Origin: Prorocentrum cordatum
Lineage: Eukaryota > Sar > Dinophyceae > Prorocentrales > Prorocentraceae
Assembly (NCBI GenBank): GCA_963575745.1
Contig: CAUYUJ010000891.1
Span: 1,360,993-1,424,992, forward strand
DNA length: 64,000 nt
Direction of reading: 5' to 3'
Below the pieces are notes generated by a model. That model was not told where the DNA came from and did not search any database. It worked only from the letters and a program-made list of their open reading frames with translations. The first letter of the stretch is position 1, and every line of letters begins with the position of its first letter. Below are positions 9,421 through 20,073 of the stretch, in pieces. The position numbers and the translations under genes were made by a program.

Positions 9421-10555
9421 CCCCGACTTCTTCATTCCCCCCCCTCATCACGGGAGGGGCCCTGAGATCTGCGATGGTCTCCGGGCGGCCAAACGGTGCG
9501 GTGACCACACCGTGTGGTGAGTCAGTGGGGATTCGGGGTGGCCGCAAGTTTTGCGCGACTCGGGCCGCTCTCTCCGGGGGGCGTCTCGGGCGGATGGGGC
9601 ATCCCCGCTCCCCAAAACAGGGTGGTGACGGACCTTGCGGTGGGGTCTTTCTGGGGGCCTCGAGGTCCCCGCACGGACCGCCACCGCACCGTCTTGGAGA
9701 CTCCAGCTCTGGGCTCCTCCGCTCCGGCTGCCTCGTCCCCCTCGTCAGCTGGGAGGCCCCGAGCTCCGCGAGGATTCGCAGGCGTCTTCGTGTGCATCCT
9801 GGGAGGTCTGCTCGCCTCGGGCTGCTTGCCGACAGCAGCTTCGCCTCTCGCAGGGAGCGCCGTCGGGGGGCGCCCGGGTGGTCCCGAGCGTCCTCCTCCT
9901 CCTCCTCCTCCTCCTCCTCCTCCTCCTCCTCCTCCTCCTCCGCCAGAGACCAGAGTTATGACCTAAGAGCCCCCAACGATCGCCCCAACGATCGCCCAAG
10001 GGGCCTCCAAGATGGAACGGCTCAAGAGTTCCCCAAGACGGCCCCAGGAGGGCCCCAAGGGGCACTCGGACGCCCAATGAAGGCCTCCAAGACGGCCCTG
10101 GAGCACCCCAAGAGGGCCCCAAGTCGGCCGGAAAGCGGAGTGACCCTCCGACGTCTCCTGAGATTCGGGCGCGACATCCTTTCCGCACTGGGCGCTCTCG
10201 GCCGGCTTCGGGCCCCAGGGCTCTCGCGGACGGATCCGGCTCGAGAAGTGCCGCCGGAAGAGGGGATCTGGGGCCCCGGTCGTGATTCGTGACGATGTTG
10301 TGCCTCTCGTCGCGGCGTCGAGTCTCAGGGGAAGGGGTGTGGGCGAGGGGGTCGGCTCCGGAGCAGTCCAGCCTCCTGAGGAGTGCTCTTTCGTCGGGAG
10401 CCAAAAATTACACGCTGCTCACTTCTGATTCTTCGAAAGTTCTTTGATGTTTTGGGGGCCAAGATCCTTCCATTTCTAATTGCTCTAGCCTGGGCCTCTG
10501 CCTGGTCACTAGGCGGCCAGGACCAATTAGAAGCGAGCACGACCATAGAAATGAA
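9421..10555. other. No supported gene; TCC tract and R1-family copy inside
   Basis: A (TCC)n tract fills 9895-9942. The segment 9970-10130 is a short CCCCAAGA-type repeat field. An R1-family copy, with GGGGCCCCGGTCGTGATTCGTGACG at its end given here only by position 10265-10290, occupies roughly 10140-10290. From 10380 the sequence becomes AT-richer without a clear exon. Confidence 0.5.
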
Positions 10556-10742
10556 CGACGTGCACGAGCTCGATCAGAAACGAGCACGATCAGAAACGAG
10601 CACGATCAGAAACGAGCACGATCACAAACGAGCACGATCAGAAACGAGCACGATCAGAAACGAGCACATGATCAGAAACGAGCACGATCAGAAACGAGCA
10701 CGATCAGAAACGAGCACGATCAGAAACGTGCACATGATCAGA
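10556..10742. repeat. 16-bp minisatellite ACGAGCACGATCAGAA
   Basis: About eleven tandem units of ACGAGCACGATCAGAA, some with the variants CACATGATC and GATCACAA. It ends exactly where an inverted-repeat element begins (10745). Confidence 0.9.
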
Positions 10743-10744
10743 AG

Positions 10745-10872
10745 CGTGCGGAGGTCCGCGCGGATGCCTCTGCTCGGCACTGGAAAGCCTCCGCCCCGGG
10801 CGCGTCGTCCGCGCGCCATAGGGGAGCGAGGTCCGGCGCCGATATCCCGGAAATCCGCGCGGACGCACACAC
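10745..10872. mobile_element. Small inverted-repeat element (introner/MITE-like), copy 1
   Basis: The left arm starts GTGCGGAGGTCCGCGCGGAT and the right arm ends ATCCGCGCGGACGCACAC, complementary over most of their length. The centre has the family's GC-rich core with GCGCGCCA, and the right arm carries GGTCCGGCGCCGAT. The same order of arms, core and CCAGCGCCGAT block recurs at 12559, 18466, 42935, 44648 and 53014. No coding capacity. Confidence 0.7.
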
Positions 10873-10903
10873 GTTTTTTGCGTTGACGTCACTGCTGCGA
10901 TTC

Positions 10904-11035
10904 TCCTCCTCCTCCTCCTCCTCCTCCTCCTCCTCCTCCTCCTCCTCCTCCTCCTCCTCCTCCTCCTCCTCCTCCTCCTCCTCCTCCTCCTCCTCCTCCT
11001 CCTCCTCCTCCTCCCTCCTCCTCCTCCTTCTCGGT
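10904..11035. repeat. (CTC)n microsatellite
   Basis: About 130 bp of nearly pure CTC, one of the longest clean tracts in the window. Confidence 0.97.
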
Positions 11036-11798
11036 AGTCTCTTTCGACGAGAGCTTGGTCACTGTAGTCTCAGTAGTTTTTCAATTTCTCAGTAGTCTCT
11101 CAGTTCCTCAGTAGTCTCTCGATTTCTCAGTAGTCTCAGTAGTTTTTGCGTTTGCGTAACTGTTGCTCTTCAATTTCTCCGCCGACCCATGCTGGTGGTC
11201 GGGAGCTTCGAGACGGGGGCTCAACGGGGGTCAGCGGGGGTCAGCCAGAGCGCCGGAGCTTGCAGGATCCTGCAGAGCCAGGGTCTCAGTGACCCGGGTC
11301 AGCGCGCAAGATGTTGCAGGATGTTGCAGGATCTTGCAGGATCTTGCAAGTCTTGACTGACCCGGGTTTGCATTGACCCGGGTCAGTGCGTCCCCGAGGT
11401 GCGCCCCCGTGCCTTGCTAGAAGGCCGCCCCCCCCCCCCGACCCGATCCCGCCACATCTGCGCGCCGCCAATCATCACCGCCCTCCTCATGGCGCAGGGG
11501 GCCTCCCCTTGACACCAGTCTGGGCGTCCAGCATCGGTTCTGGGAAGCTGGAAGGGGAGCGAGGTTCGAGGTTCTCAGTTCGAGGAAGTTTTTGCCACGT
11601 TCGGCATCCAGGGGCCGTTTTCGAGCAGGGCCGTCCAAAACGCATCCCGGGTGAAAAACTCGCCCAGATGGACGCCAGGAGAGGTCCAGGGTCCGATTTT
11701 GAACAGATTTACCCTTCTCACCTTCCTCCTGACAGATTCTCTCGGAGCCCCACCAGCGCAGCCCCCCCAGCCGCCTTCATCTCCCCCCATCCCTTCAG
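11036..11798. other. Upstream flank of elongase exon; short repeats, R1 copy
   Basis: Holds CTCAGTAGT repeats (11068-11150), AGGATCTTGC/AGGATGTTGC repeats (11300-11350) and an R1-family copy (about 11560-11680). The last 90 bases are pyrimidine-rich and end in CCCTTCAG, the acceptor used for the first recognised elongase exon. Upstream exons encoding the elongase N-terminus must exist but I could not find them here. Confidence 0.5.
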
Positions 11799-12928
11799 CG
11801 GCGGATCTTTGAGTTCATGTTCATCTACAACGTGACGCTGGTCATGCTGAACGCTTCGCTCAGCTTCACGCTGTGGAAAGAGGCCTGGGACCTTGGCTTC
11901 CCGTACCCGTGGGGCAACGGCCTGGACTTTTCGGAGCGCGGCCATAGGCTGGGCATGCTGCTCTGGTTCGAGTACCACGGCCGGCAGCTGGAACTCCTGG
12001 ACACGCTGTTCGTGATCCTGCGGAAGAAGTTCTACCGCATGTCGCTGCTACACATCGCCCTGAGGCTATCGCACATGTGGGGCTGGTTCTCACAGCAGGG
12101 TGAACTGAGACAGCGGCAGCTTGGCCTTCGAGGGGGGCTCTCGTCGCCATGGTTGCACGCAGCTCGGAGAACTGGTGCGTCTGGACCCCGGGAGGGGTCT
12201 GGGGACCGATGTTGAGCTGACGCTGTCTCCATTCGCCTCATTCGCCCTGGTCTGCAGGTTCTTCTGCTGCCGGCACGCCTGCGGCGGCGACTCGTACTTC
12301 CCCGCGGCGGTGAACTGCACGTGCCAGGCGCTCGTGTACTCCTACTACTCGCTGTCCCTCCTGGACTCCCCCGGCATACCGCCGGTGCTGCTGAAGAGGG
12401 CCCGGGTGACGGAGGTGCAGATCTCCAGGCTCTCGGGAGACCTAGCTGCACAGACATGCATTTGTTCGGAGGGCCTCCTCTTTCCCCCATCCCTCCTCCA
12501 GGGGGGGGCGCCTACCCAGATACATCGAGCCAGGAAGCATTGTTTTATAAACATACCGTTTCGGAGGCCCTCGCGGAGTTCCTGGTGCCCCCCTTGGCGC
12601 GTTCCGCGCGCCAGGGAGGGAGGGGGTCCGGCACCGATCTCAAGAAATCCGCGCGAACCTTCGAAGACTCACTTTTTTGCCGCTCCCTCCCCTGCCACAG
12701 GCGCACCGCCAGGGCGGCGCGTGCGCGCCAGCGCCGAGCCGAGAAAGCCGCACGGGGCTCCGAGCGTTCGCTGTGGTTGGCAGTTGCCGTGTCCCTCCAG
12801 GCTCATGCTCTGCTCGGCGCACGCGCTCTACGTGCTGATCCAGGGGAACCTCCCCCGGGCCATTGCGGCGGCCAGCCTGTGCATCATGGGCTGCAGCCTG
12901 CTCCTGTACATCGACTTTGACGGGCAGG
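11799..12928 (+). CDS. Fatty-acid elongase, ELO family (3 exons, 5' part missing)
   Basis: An ELO-type condensing enzyme would carry out the malonyl-CoA condensation step of very-long-chain or polyunsaturated fatty-acid elongation in the ER membrane. Exon 11799-12085 has the family's YN motif (FMFIYNVTLVMLNASLSF) and the ELLDTLFVILRKKFYRMSLL block (family E-x2-DT-x-F-x2-LRKK). Exon 12258-12428 has GGDSYFPAAVN, then LVYSYYSLSLL (family MYxYY) and a KRARVTEVQIS segment (family T-x-x-Q). Exon 12801 onward has hydrophobic helices ending LLLYIDFDG. Phases agree across both junctions. Oddity: the catalytic HxxHH box after LRKK reads HIALRLSH, so the usual paired histidines are not present; activity is doubtful, or the protein is a divergent homologue. 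The N-terminal third is not in view. Exon 3 stays open to 13635, so its end at about 12928 is inferred from usual family length. Confidence 0.85.
12086..12257 (+). other. Elongase intron 1 (GT-AG, 172 bp, GGTTCT at both ends)
   Basis: The best frame-preserving junction starts GTTCTC and ends CTGCAG. The hexamer GGTTCT occurs at 12085-12090 and again at 12257-12262, in the same reading phase on both sides. The joined reading is W-F-F-C-C, which restores the elongase frame. Confidence 0.7.
12429..12800 (+). other. Elongase intron 2 (GC-AG, 372 bp, 10-bp direct repeat at ends)
   Basis: CTCCAGGCTC is present at 12423-12432 and at 12795-12804. Cutting after CCAG at both sites gives a GC-AG intron and the reading QIS-R-LMLCSAHALYV. 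GC donors and an AG|G pattern are typical of dinoflagellate introns. The intron encloses an inverted-repeat element. Confidence 0.8.
12559..12667. mobile_element. Introner/MITE-like element inside elongase intron 2, copy 2
   Basis: Left arm TTCGGAGGCCCTCGCGGA, core GGCGCGTTCCGCGCGCCAGG, right arm with GGTCCGGCACCGAT and AAATCCGCGCGAACCTTCGAA. Same family as the element at 10745. It makes up about a third of the intron. Confidence 0.75.
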
Positions 12929-13008
12929 GGTCCGAGGATCGCGCGGGCCGCGCGCGCGGGGGCGCCCGCCAGCGCCGCCCGCGAGCACGAGGGCTCGGCC
13001 TCCTGCCA

Positions 13009-13011
<3 letters not shown>

Positions 13012-13081
<70 letters not shown>
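13012..13081. repeat. (GTC)n microsatellite
   Basis: About 23 perfect GTC units. Frames give poly-Arg, poly-Val or poly-Asp artefacts. Confidence 0.97.
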
Positions 13082-13082
<1 letters not shown>

Positions 13083-13828
13083 GGAAGCTGGAGGCACACG
13101 GCGGGGCGAGACTGGGCGAGAGCAGGATTCGCGCGATGTGGCCGCACGTCGCTCCAGCGGTCGGGCCTCGCACGGCCCGGAGAGCGCTGGCCCTCCGCAG
13201 GTGTGTCCGGCGCGCGGGCTCCGCACCGTCCGCGGGCGAAGCCGGCCGAGCGGGCTTCTGGGAGGCGCGGGCGCTCTCCGGCCCGGGCCCGGAGAGCCCC
13301 TCCGGCTTGGGCTCCACGGGGGGCCCGCCTCTTCGGAGTCCGCCGCGCTCCGCGGGCTTCTCTGGGGCTCGGGCAGCGCGTGCGGCGCTCGGCTGGGAGC
13401 ACGGGGAGGGTCTTGCTCTGCTCGGCCGCCTCGCGCTCCTGGCGCGGCGGGAGCAGGATCTCTGAGAAGCCCCCGCCTTCAAGAGGCCTGCTGCCGTCTC
13501 AGGGGGCGGGGCACCCCAGGTAACCTGGGTCGCCCGCGGAGGCACGAGGACAGCCGCGCCTCCCCAGCAGCCAAGGTACGAGACCGAAACAGGGCTGAGG
13601 TGCTTCGTCATGTCCAGTCTCCGGGGCCAGCATGACAGAAAAAGCGCACTGGGGAAGCGGGTCGAGGGACCCAGGGGCCCGACATTGGGAAAGCCCGACG
13701 TCAGATGTACAGCTTCGCGGCCTGGGCCTGAGAGCGTTGATGGGCCGATGTTCCACCACCACCACTGCCATAAGCATGAGGGGGTGGAGGAGGAGCCGAT
13801 GTTCCACCACCAACACCACTGCCATAGG
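13082..13828. other. No supported gene downstream of elongase
   Basis: GC-rich unique sequence to 13500, then a mixed region with two CACCACCAC segments (13752-13815). Long frames stay open in several phases because of composition; none shows a motif. Confidence 0.45.
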
Positions 13829-13983
13829 TATGAGAGAGGAGGAGGAGGAGGAGGAGGAGGAGGAGGAGGAGGAGGAGGAGGAGGAGGAGGAGGAGGAGGA
13901 GGAGGAGGAGGAGGGGAGGAGGGAGGAGGAGGGGGAGGGGGAGGGGGAGGGGGAGGGGGAGGGGGAGGGGGAGGGGAGGGGGA
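13829..13983. repeat. (GGA)n then (GGGGGA)n microsatellite
   Basis: About 80 bp of GGA followed by about nine GGGGGA hexamers. Confidence 0.95.
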
Positions 13984-14016
13984 CCTCCCCATCCTCCCTT
14001 CTCCTCCGTCCTGCCT

Positions 14017-14200
14017 GTGGCGGTGGGGATGGAAAACTGGCCCAGTAAGCGCCCCTCTCTCACGGAGGCGGCGCGAGGGCGAGAGGAGATCGCGCCCCGC
14101 ACGCTTCCCGCCTCGCCCTCGCTGGGCTCGCCCTGCGCTGGGTCCGTCGCACCAGGCCTGCGCTACTCCGCCGGCGGAGGAGCGGCCACGGACCCAAAGC
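14017..14200 (+). CDS. Weak exon candidate with GTAAGT donor
   Basis: The frame reads MENWPSKRPSLTEAARGREE and onward with normal composition and stops looking coding at a strong GTAAGT donor (14201). No family recognised and no clear acceptor, so this may be chance. Confidence 0.22.
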
Positions 14201-14800
14201 GTAAGTCGGAGTCGGGCATGTCCCCCTACAGGGGGAAAAGCAATAATGCTAGAACAAAATCTTCTGGCGACGATGTTTCGCGCTTTCTTCACAATATGTT
14301 ATCATGTGGTGGCTATTGTTATGGTTCTTCAATACCCGCCTGTAGCAGGACATACCCGATCTAACCCAAAACAGGCTCCCCGAATGGCGAAAGCGCGAGG
14401 GCCAAGACAAGACGCAGGCTCCTCGAAGCTTCGGGGAGGGGCATTCCAGGGCAGTGTTTCATACTAGGGAGGGGGGGGGACAACGACGAGCGCAAGCCAT
14501 GCCCCGAAAGCTTTTTGGCCAGTGTTCGAACCTTCGATGGATCCATCATTTGGGGATTCGAAGTGTGTCTTTCCTTGGTCGAGTGGGCCAAGCGGCCCAG
14601 CGACGGGTAATTAGAGATGCGTGGACAGCATTTGCTTATCCATCTCGTACTGCCCCGATGCCGAGTTGCTGCTGCTACATTCTCCTCCCGCTCCTCTCCA
14701 TCCCCCCCCCTTCTTCCTCCTCCTCCTCCTCCTCCTCCGCCTCCTCCCCCTTCCTAAGTCCTCCCTGTCTCACCACCGGACTTGTCCGTAGGCCGGGCCG
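14201..14800. other. No gene seen
   Basis: AT-richer unique sequence with short Pro/Ser-coding CTCCTC stretches at 14710-14745. Nothing supported. Confidence 0.5.
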
Positions 14801-14809
14801 AGCGTTTCG

Positions 14810-15095
14810 CCCAAGGCTTCTTCGCCAATCATGATCTTGAAGTTTGCATTTTGCAGCAGCTCCGTGGACGGAGCCCCGGTGGTTTTCAAAAAAGTTGCTC
14901 TCGCCGCAGGGCGGCGTACATTCGTTTCAAAACTGGCAACAGCTTCAAGGATGGAGCTGGGCTGTGTTTCGACAAATGGCCCTCGCCAAACCGCAGCGAA
15001 CAGCCGTTTCAGACAAACATTTGATACAGCTTCACGGGTGGAGGCTGGCTCGACTTCAACATGTGGCTCTCGCCTGAGCGCCGCGCACACCTATG
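14810..15095. repeat. Dispersed repeat R2 array (about 86-bp units)
   Basis: Three or so units containing GCAGCAGCTTCACGG...GGAGG, a TTTCAAAA block, GTGGCTCTCGCC and GAGCGCCGCGCACA. The same unit recurs near 16370-16500, 16915-17045, 26370-26665 and 54930-55620. Non-coding. Confidence 0.7.
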
Positions 15096-15169
15096 CGACC
15101 CAACCTGCAGCAACCTACAGCCTGTGAGAAGAAGTTGGAAACAAAACGTCGCATTTCTCGAGTGGATCC

Positions 15170-15290
15170 GGGCGCTGCAGAAGGTCTCGAAGTGCCACGA
15201 AACCCTCGGCGCCGAGCGCATGCGCGCGTTTCACAAGGGTATCAAAGTGTCGCGAAACCCTCGGCGCCGAGCAAATTGTGGCCAGCGCAG
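15170..15290. repeat. Short tandem duplication with CGAAACCCTCGGCGCCGAGC
   Basis: The 20-base core, itself containing the palindrome CTCGGCGCCGAG, occurs at about 15198 and again at 15257, within a unit of about 60 bp. Confidence 0.75.
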
Positions 15291-15599
15291 CGGCGAGAGC
15301 ACCATTCCGACGGCAATGCGCAAGCACGCGATAACGCAAGCACGCAATCATGCGTCACGCAGGAGTACCACCCACTGGATCCCTGATGACGATGCCGCAG
15401 AGAGCGCGGCCACGACGCGAGCGCGGGACCCATTCCCACTCATTCACTCTTGGATTGTAAGCCCAGGAAATCGCCCATCGACTCGGTCTTGGGACGCCGA
15501 AGGCAGACAGTACCACTCGCACCCTGATGAAGATGCCGTGAAAAATGCGGCTCCGAAGCGAGCGTGGAATCCGTTTCCAAACATGTCTTCTCGGACTGC

Positions 15600-15985
15600 A
15601 TGCACCAAAATATCATTATGTGCAAACCCATCCGACCCAACACTCACCATCCTTTGCAACAAATACAAGTCTGTCTACACCCATACGGCCCAACCCTCAC
15701 CATCGTATACAATGCATGAATATTCGGCGCACATCCGTACGACCCAACCCGCACCACTCGATGCCACCACAAATCGTTCGGTGTATACATCCACCGACCA
15801 AACCCTCATCATCCCACGCAACATACTGTATTATGTGTACACCGTCATCATCCGATGTAGAGAGTATTCGGTGCACCCATCCGGCCCAACCCTCACCACC
15901 ATATGCGGCATACATATACACATATATAACCACATATGTATTATATTCGGCGCGCGCCCACCCGGCCCAACCCTTAATTGGGTGC
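15600..15985. repeat. About 63-bp tandem array
   Basis: About six diverged units with CCCATCCGACCCAACCCTCACCA-type cores and an ATTCGGTGYACA segment. The array is AT-richer than its surroundings. Confidence 0.7.
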
Positions 15986-17220
15986 GCAGATGGTGATCAT
16001 CAACATCTACCCATCCCCTGGCTCCGACAGCCCCATAAGCACAAACGGCACAACCAAGTAGAATTGTATATATATACAGCATGTACATACTACATCGATG
16101 GTTTTCGGGCACCCTTCGCCAACACCAATTTGGGACCCAACTGCTCCCCAGGCTGTCCTTGGCGCTCCCAGGCGCTCCAAGACGTTCCCAGGCGCGACCA
16201 GACTCTACTGCGCAATCACCCCTCCAAGCCCTTCCAGGCCTGCCGTCGCCACAAGCAGCAACAGCATCCACATCCTCATGTTCATCGTCATCATTGCCGA
16301 AGGAGGCCTAAAGGAGCAGCTGAATTCAGATCGCGATGGCTCGTGGACCACACATGGTTTCCACAATTGGGCTCTCGCTTTGCTGGCACCGCACACCATC
16401 GTCTTACATAATCAAAGAACAGATAGAGGCCAGGTGGTTTCCAAGAAGGGGTTCTCGCCCTGGCGCCGTGCATGCTCGGCGCCTCAATTGTTTTCAGCTG
16501 CGCGGGTGGTCGGCGAGTCCTTTCCAGGACGGTGGGGAGCACTGCACAAGGAACCCTTAGATGGATGATAAGGAACCCAGGGTCTGGAAGCCGGTGGAAC
16601 TCGAATCGTGGCTCGGCCATGGAAACCACCGCCGCCGTTATCAGGTAGGGAATATCTCGGGGTCTGCAGCTTCCCTAGCGCATTCCGTATTGATCGCCCC
16701 CGCCGTTTTGTGAAGGCCCCTTTGGCCTCGCGCACATCCGAACACAATGCCAATTTATCTACAATCACGTGACACTTCCTCGACCTCGCGCGACCCTGCA
16801 TTCCATGGTGCACAGCACCTAACACGGATGGAGAGCGGCGCCTATTTCGAAACGGGGCTTTCGCGTGAGATTTCCGCGAAGCATGCGTCCACGACGTTGA
16901 CATCTTGCAATGCTTAAGCGGACGGAGGGCACGTTCTTATCAAAATGAGGTTCTCATTTGGCCTCTTTGATGGGCTTTCGCGTGGGAGCAACGCTTAGAC
17001 GGATGGAGCGCACGTGCTTTTCAAAATGGGGTTGCCTTTGGGCGTCCTTAAATTGGAAGGGGATCCATTACAACCGGCGCCCTCGCTTGATTGGCGGATT
17101 GACCAGCCGCTCGTCATTCAAAGGTGGCGCCCGCAGTGGAAATCGAAGGTTTGTACGGACTCACGAGGAGGGAATTTGGGACGGGAAAGTGTAACGAAGC
17201 ATCGGTGGATGCATCCTGGG
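15986..17220. other. No supported gene; R2 repeat pieces
   Basis: R2-family pieces at about 16370-16500 and 16915-17045 carry the GGTTTTCAAAATGG/CTCTCGC landmarks. Remaining sequence shows no exon I can support. Confidence 0.45.
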
Positions 17221-17393
17221 TTGACTCTAGTCCTCATCCTCCTCCCCCATCTGCCTCCTCTTCCTCCTCGTCCCCCTCCTCTCCCTCCCCCTTGTCTGAG
17301 GCCCTTTGCCTCCCGTGCCCCGTGCCCGGGAAGCCACTCCCGTGCTTCGTGTGCGGGTGCAGCGAGCAGGCGGACCGTTTCGGTGTTGTCTTT

Positions 17394-17401
17394 CCTCCTC
17401 C

Positions 17402-17433
<32 letters not shown>

Positions 17434-17800
17434 CTCCTCTTCTCCTCCTCCTCCTCCTCCTCCTCCTCCTCCTCCCCCTCCCCGTCCTTTTCCTCCTCCT
17501 TCTCCTCCTCCTCCTCATCCTCCTCTTCCCCCTCCTCCTCCTCCTCCTCCTCCTCCTCCTCCTCCTCCTCCTCCTCCTCCTCCTCCTCCTCCCCTCCCTC
17601 CTCCTCCTCCTCCTCCTCCTCCTCCTCCTCCTCGTCCTCCTCTCTCCTCTTCCTCCTCTCCTCCTCCTCCTCCTCCTCCTCCTCCTCCTCCTCCTCCTCC
17701 GCCTCCGCCTCCGCCTCCGCCTCCTCCTCCTCCCTCCTCCTCCTCCTCCTCCTCCTCCTCCTCCTCCTCCTCCTCCTCCTCCTCCTCCTCCTCCTCCCCC
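17394..17800. repeat. (TCC)n microsatellite, about 400 bp
   Basis: Largely TCC with occasional TTCC, CCCC and GCC interruptions; the longest trinucleotide tract in the window. It ends about 100 bp before an exon-like island. Confidence 0.95.
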
Positions 17801-17904
17801 ATCTCTCCTCCCCCGCCCATTGGGCCTCCGATAGCGCCGCCGCCCCGGCACGCCCGCGCCCAGAGCGTGCAAAGTCCCGCCCACCCACACCCGATGCCCT
17901 GCAG

Positions 17905-17970
17905 GACCGCGCGGCCGCTGAGCTGCTGGAGGGCGCCCACCGGCGCCTCACGTTCCGCTTCGACTCCTCC
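17905..17970 (+). CDS. Exon-like island, unknown protein
   Basis: After a GATGCCCTGCAG acceptor the frame reads DRAAAELLEGAHRRLTFRF then DSSGC, helical and of normal composition. Upstream lies the 400-bp pyrimidine tract. No family recognised; donor unclear. Confidence 0.4.
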
Positions 17971-18019
17971 GGCTGTCGTGGGCAACGATCCCAGATATGC
18001 TCGCGTCGTAAAAATATCA

Positions 18020-18465
18020 GCACGGGAAGTGTTTTGCCACGTTCGGCCTCGGGGGGCCCTCGCTGGGCCTCGGGACCGTCGACAAAAACACTCAGGACGA
18101 AATCCCGGTCCAGGGAAAGAGTCGGGATTTCCAAGGACGCCGTGTGAAAGGATCAGGACGTCGCATGTCTGTGATAGGGGGGGATAGGCATGGGGGAGGA
18201 ACGTATCGACCCCCCGTCGCCCGTGGATCGCCGAGAAGGGCCCGATAGAAGCCCCACCCCGCCCAGGAAGGTGCGGATTCGCTACCGCGGGCCCGTCGCC
18301 GGTCTATCGGCGATGCCTCCCCGATTCCCGGCCGATGTCCCCCCCCCCATGCCAGTCCCCCCTTATCGTTGCCCTTCAGGCTGGTTCTACGTGTACCACT
18401 GGGGGGTGCCCTCGGAGGTCCGCAAAAACGCTCGGGGGACAGAGGATTGCACAGACATCGACTCG
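18020..18465. repeat. R1-family copy and R4 repeat
   Basis: 18020-18135 is an R1 copy in reverse orientation. 18178-18330 (R4: GGGATAGGC..., ACGTATCGACCCCCCG, CTATCGGCGATG) recurs at 44060-44215 in the same order. R4 lies just ahead of an inverted-repeat element here and ahead of a TCC tract at 44 kb. Confidence 0.55.
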
Positions 18466-18598
18466 TGGAGCTCCGCGCGGATTTCTCGGATCGGCGATGG
18501 AGCCCCCTGGCATCGCTTCCGGCGCCGCCCCCGGCGCGTTCCGCGCGCCAGGGAGGGGTGTCCAGCGTCGATCCAAGAAACACGCGCAGCTTTCCAAA
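18466..18598. mobile_element. Introner/MITE-like element, copy 3
   Basis: Left arm TGGAGCTCCGCGCGGATTTC, core GGCGCGTTCCGCGCGCCAGG, right arm TCCAGCGTCGATCCAAGAAA then CACGCGCAGCTTTCCA. Arms pair imperfectly with each other. Confidence 0.7.
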
Positions 18599-18759
18599 AG
18601 TTCATGTGTATGTTCCTTCTCGTTCCTTGAGACGCGGCCCCCAGATTCCCGACGGCATGATTTTGTTAACGGCATGATTTTGTTAACGCCCAGCGTTTGT
18701 CCTCGATTTCGGCTCCTGGGGGATGCCCTCTAAGGTCCCAAAAAATCCTTAGGCCTGCC

Positions 18760-18960
18760 GGATGGGGTCGGAGTAGATAGGGTCGGAGGATCGTGCCACA
18801 TCGCCGATGCGTTTGCGATGCGGCTCGATGTGGAGCCCAATGTTCTCCATGCCAGCGTCGCCGATGCACCGCCGACGTCGCCGATGCCTCGCCGATGCAT
18901 CGGTGATGCATCGGGGATGCGGCGCGATCCTCTGACCCCATCTCCTCGGAAGCCATCTGG
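18760..18960. repeat. Dispersed repeat R3, second copy
   Basis: Same GGATGGGGTCGGAG start and GATGC-palindrome-rich body as 9180-9420. Confidence 0.65.
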
Positions 18961-19987
18961 GAGGCCTCTACAAAACGGTCCCCAGGTTTCCGACGACAAG
19001 GTTTTGTTCAACCCCAGCGTTCTTCCTCGATGCCGGCCTCTGGGGGCCGTCATCGGGCCCCGAGGCCATCTATCATGGAGCCGGAGCGACCAATTGGCCC
19101 TGGGGAAAGGGTCGGGACGAGGTCCACGAATTGAAATGGGCAAGAGATAGGCTTTCTCGGAAGGTCCCCGAAGGCGCTCCGCGGGAAGTGTTCTCGCCTC
19201 GGGGTGCTTTTTTGTTTCAGGCAGTTGCGCCTCGCATGGGGTGTTCAGGGGGTGCCCGGATCGTCCCTAACGGCCGTTGGAGACCCGAGTTGTGATCTGA
19301 AAGCCTAGTGTTTTTTCCGGCATCCCCTGAGATCTGGACGTTGCATTTGTGTTTCGCATTGGGCTCCGGGCATTTTCGCCCAGTTTCGGGGCAGAAATGC
19401 CGCAGAAGGACTTGGTCTCGGATTCCGTTCGTGATTTGTCACGTGTTACAATTTGTTCGCGACCTCGGATCTCATGGAATGTAGCCAGCCAAGGAGTCAC
19501 GGACTTCGGCGAAGGAGTTCGATGTAGATGTGCTCCAGTGACCTGCTTGGGAAGGCGTCGGTACAGCGAGCTCCGTGGCCGACCAGACGGCTTGGTGTCT
19601 TGGTGTACATTTCGGGCCTCTCCCCGTCCGGCCAGCGCTGGCAGGGCTTCACTCGGGCGTCGGCCGTTGTTCTGCATGTCCAGCCTGCAGAGACCCTGAC
19701 ATCCGCGTCGCGAAAAAATTGCAGCGTCGCGAGAAATCACAACTGGAGCCCCTGGATCGGTCTCTCTGTGTCATTATTCGAGCCCGATCGATCTGTGAGG
19801 GTCCCGGGGCCCGAAACTGGGCGAAAACGCCGGGTCGAACAAAAAAACGCCAGGATCTCAGGGTCTCAGGGGACGGTTATCGTGAGGGGTCCACAAGAGC
19901 CGAAGCGCCAGCCCGAGAGAAGGGGGTCAAGGTGGGTGGGGTACGGCTTCAGAACTTGTGCCATCGGCTGACGATGCCCCGAGCCTT
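18961..19987. other. R1-family copies, no gene
   Basis: R1-like segments near 19000-19060, 19290-19480 and 19740-19870, the last with GATCGATCTGTGAGGGTCCC and GGGCGAAAACGCC. No exon supported. Confidence 0.5.
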
Positions 19988-20073
19988 GTGTGTGTGTGTG
20001 TGTCTGTGTGTTTGTGTGTCTGTGTGTCTGTGCGTCTGTGTGTCTGTGCGTCTGTGTGTCTGTGTGTGTGCAC
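19988..20073. repeat. TGTGTGTC/TGTGCGTC microsatellite
   Basis: Alternating TG with C every eight or so bases, about 85 bp. Confidence 0.95.

Noticed and set aside
12863-13465. Extension of elongase exon 3 into an Arg-rich, then Ala/Gly-rich protein to 13635
   Set aside because: The frame runs through a GTC microsatellite and GC-rich sequence by composition; elongases normally end near the FDG segment.
15445-16410. Open frames with YTHTAQPSPSY-like repeats
   Set aside because: They follow the roughly 63-bp tandem period and have no coding signature.
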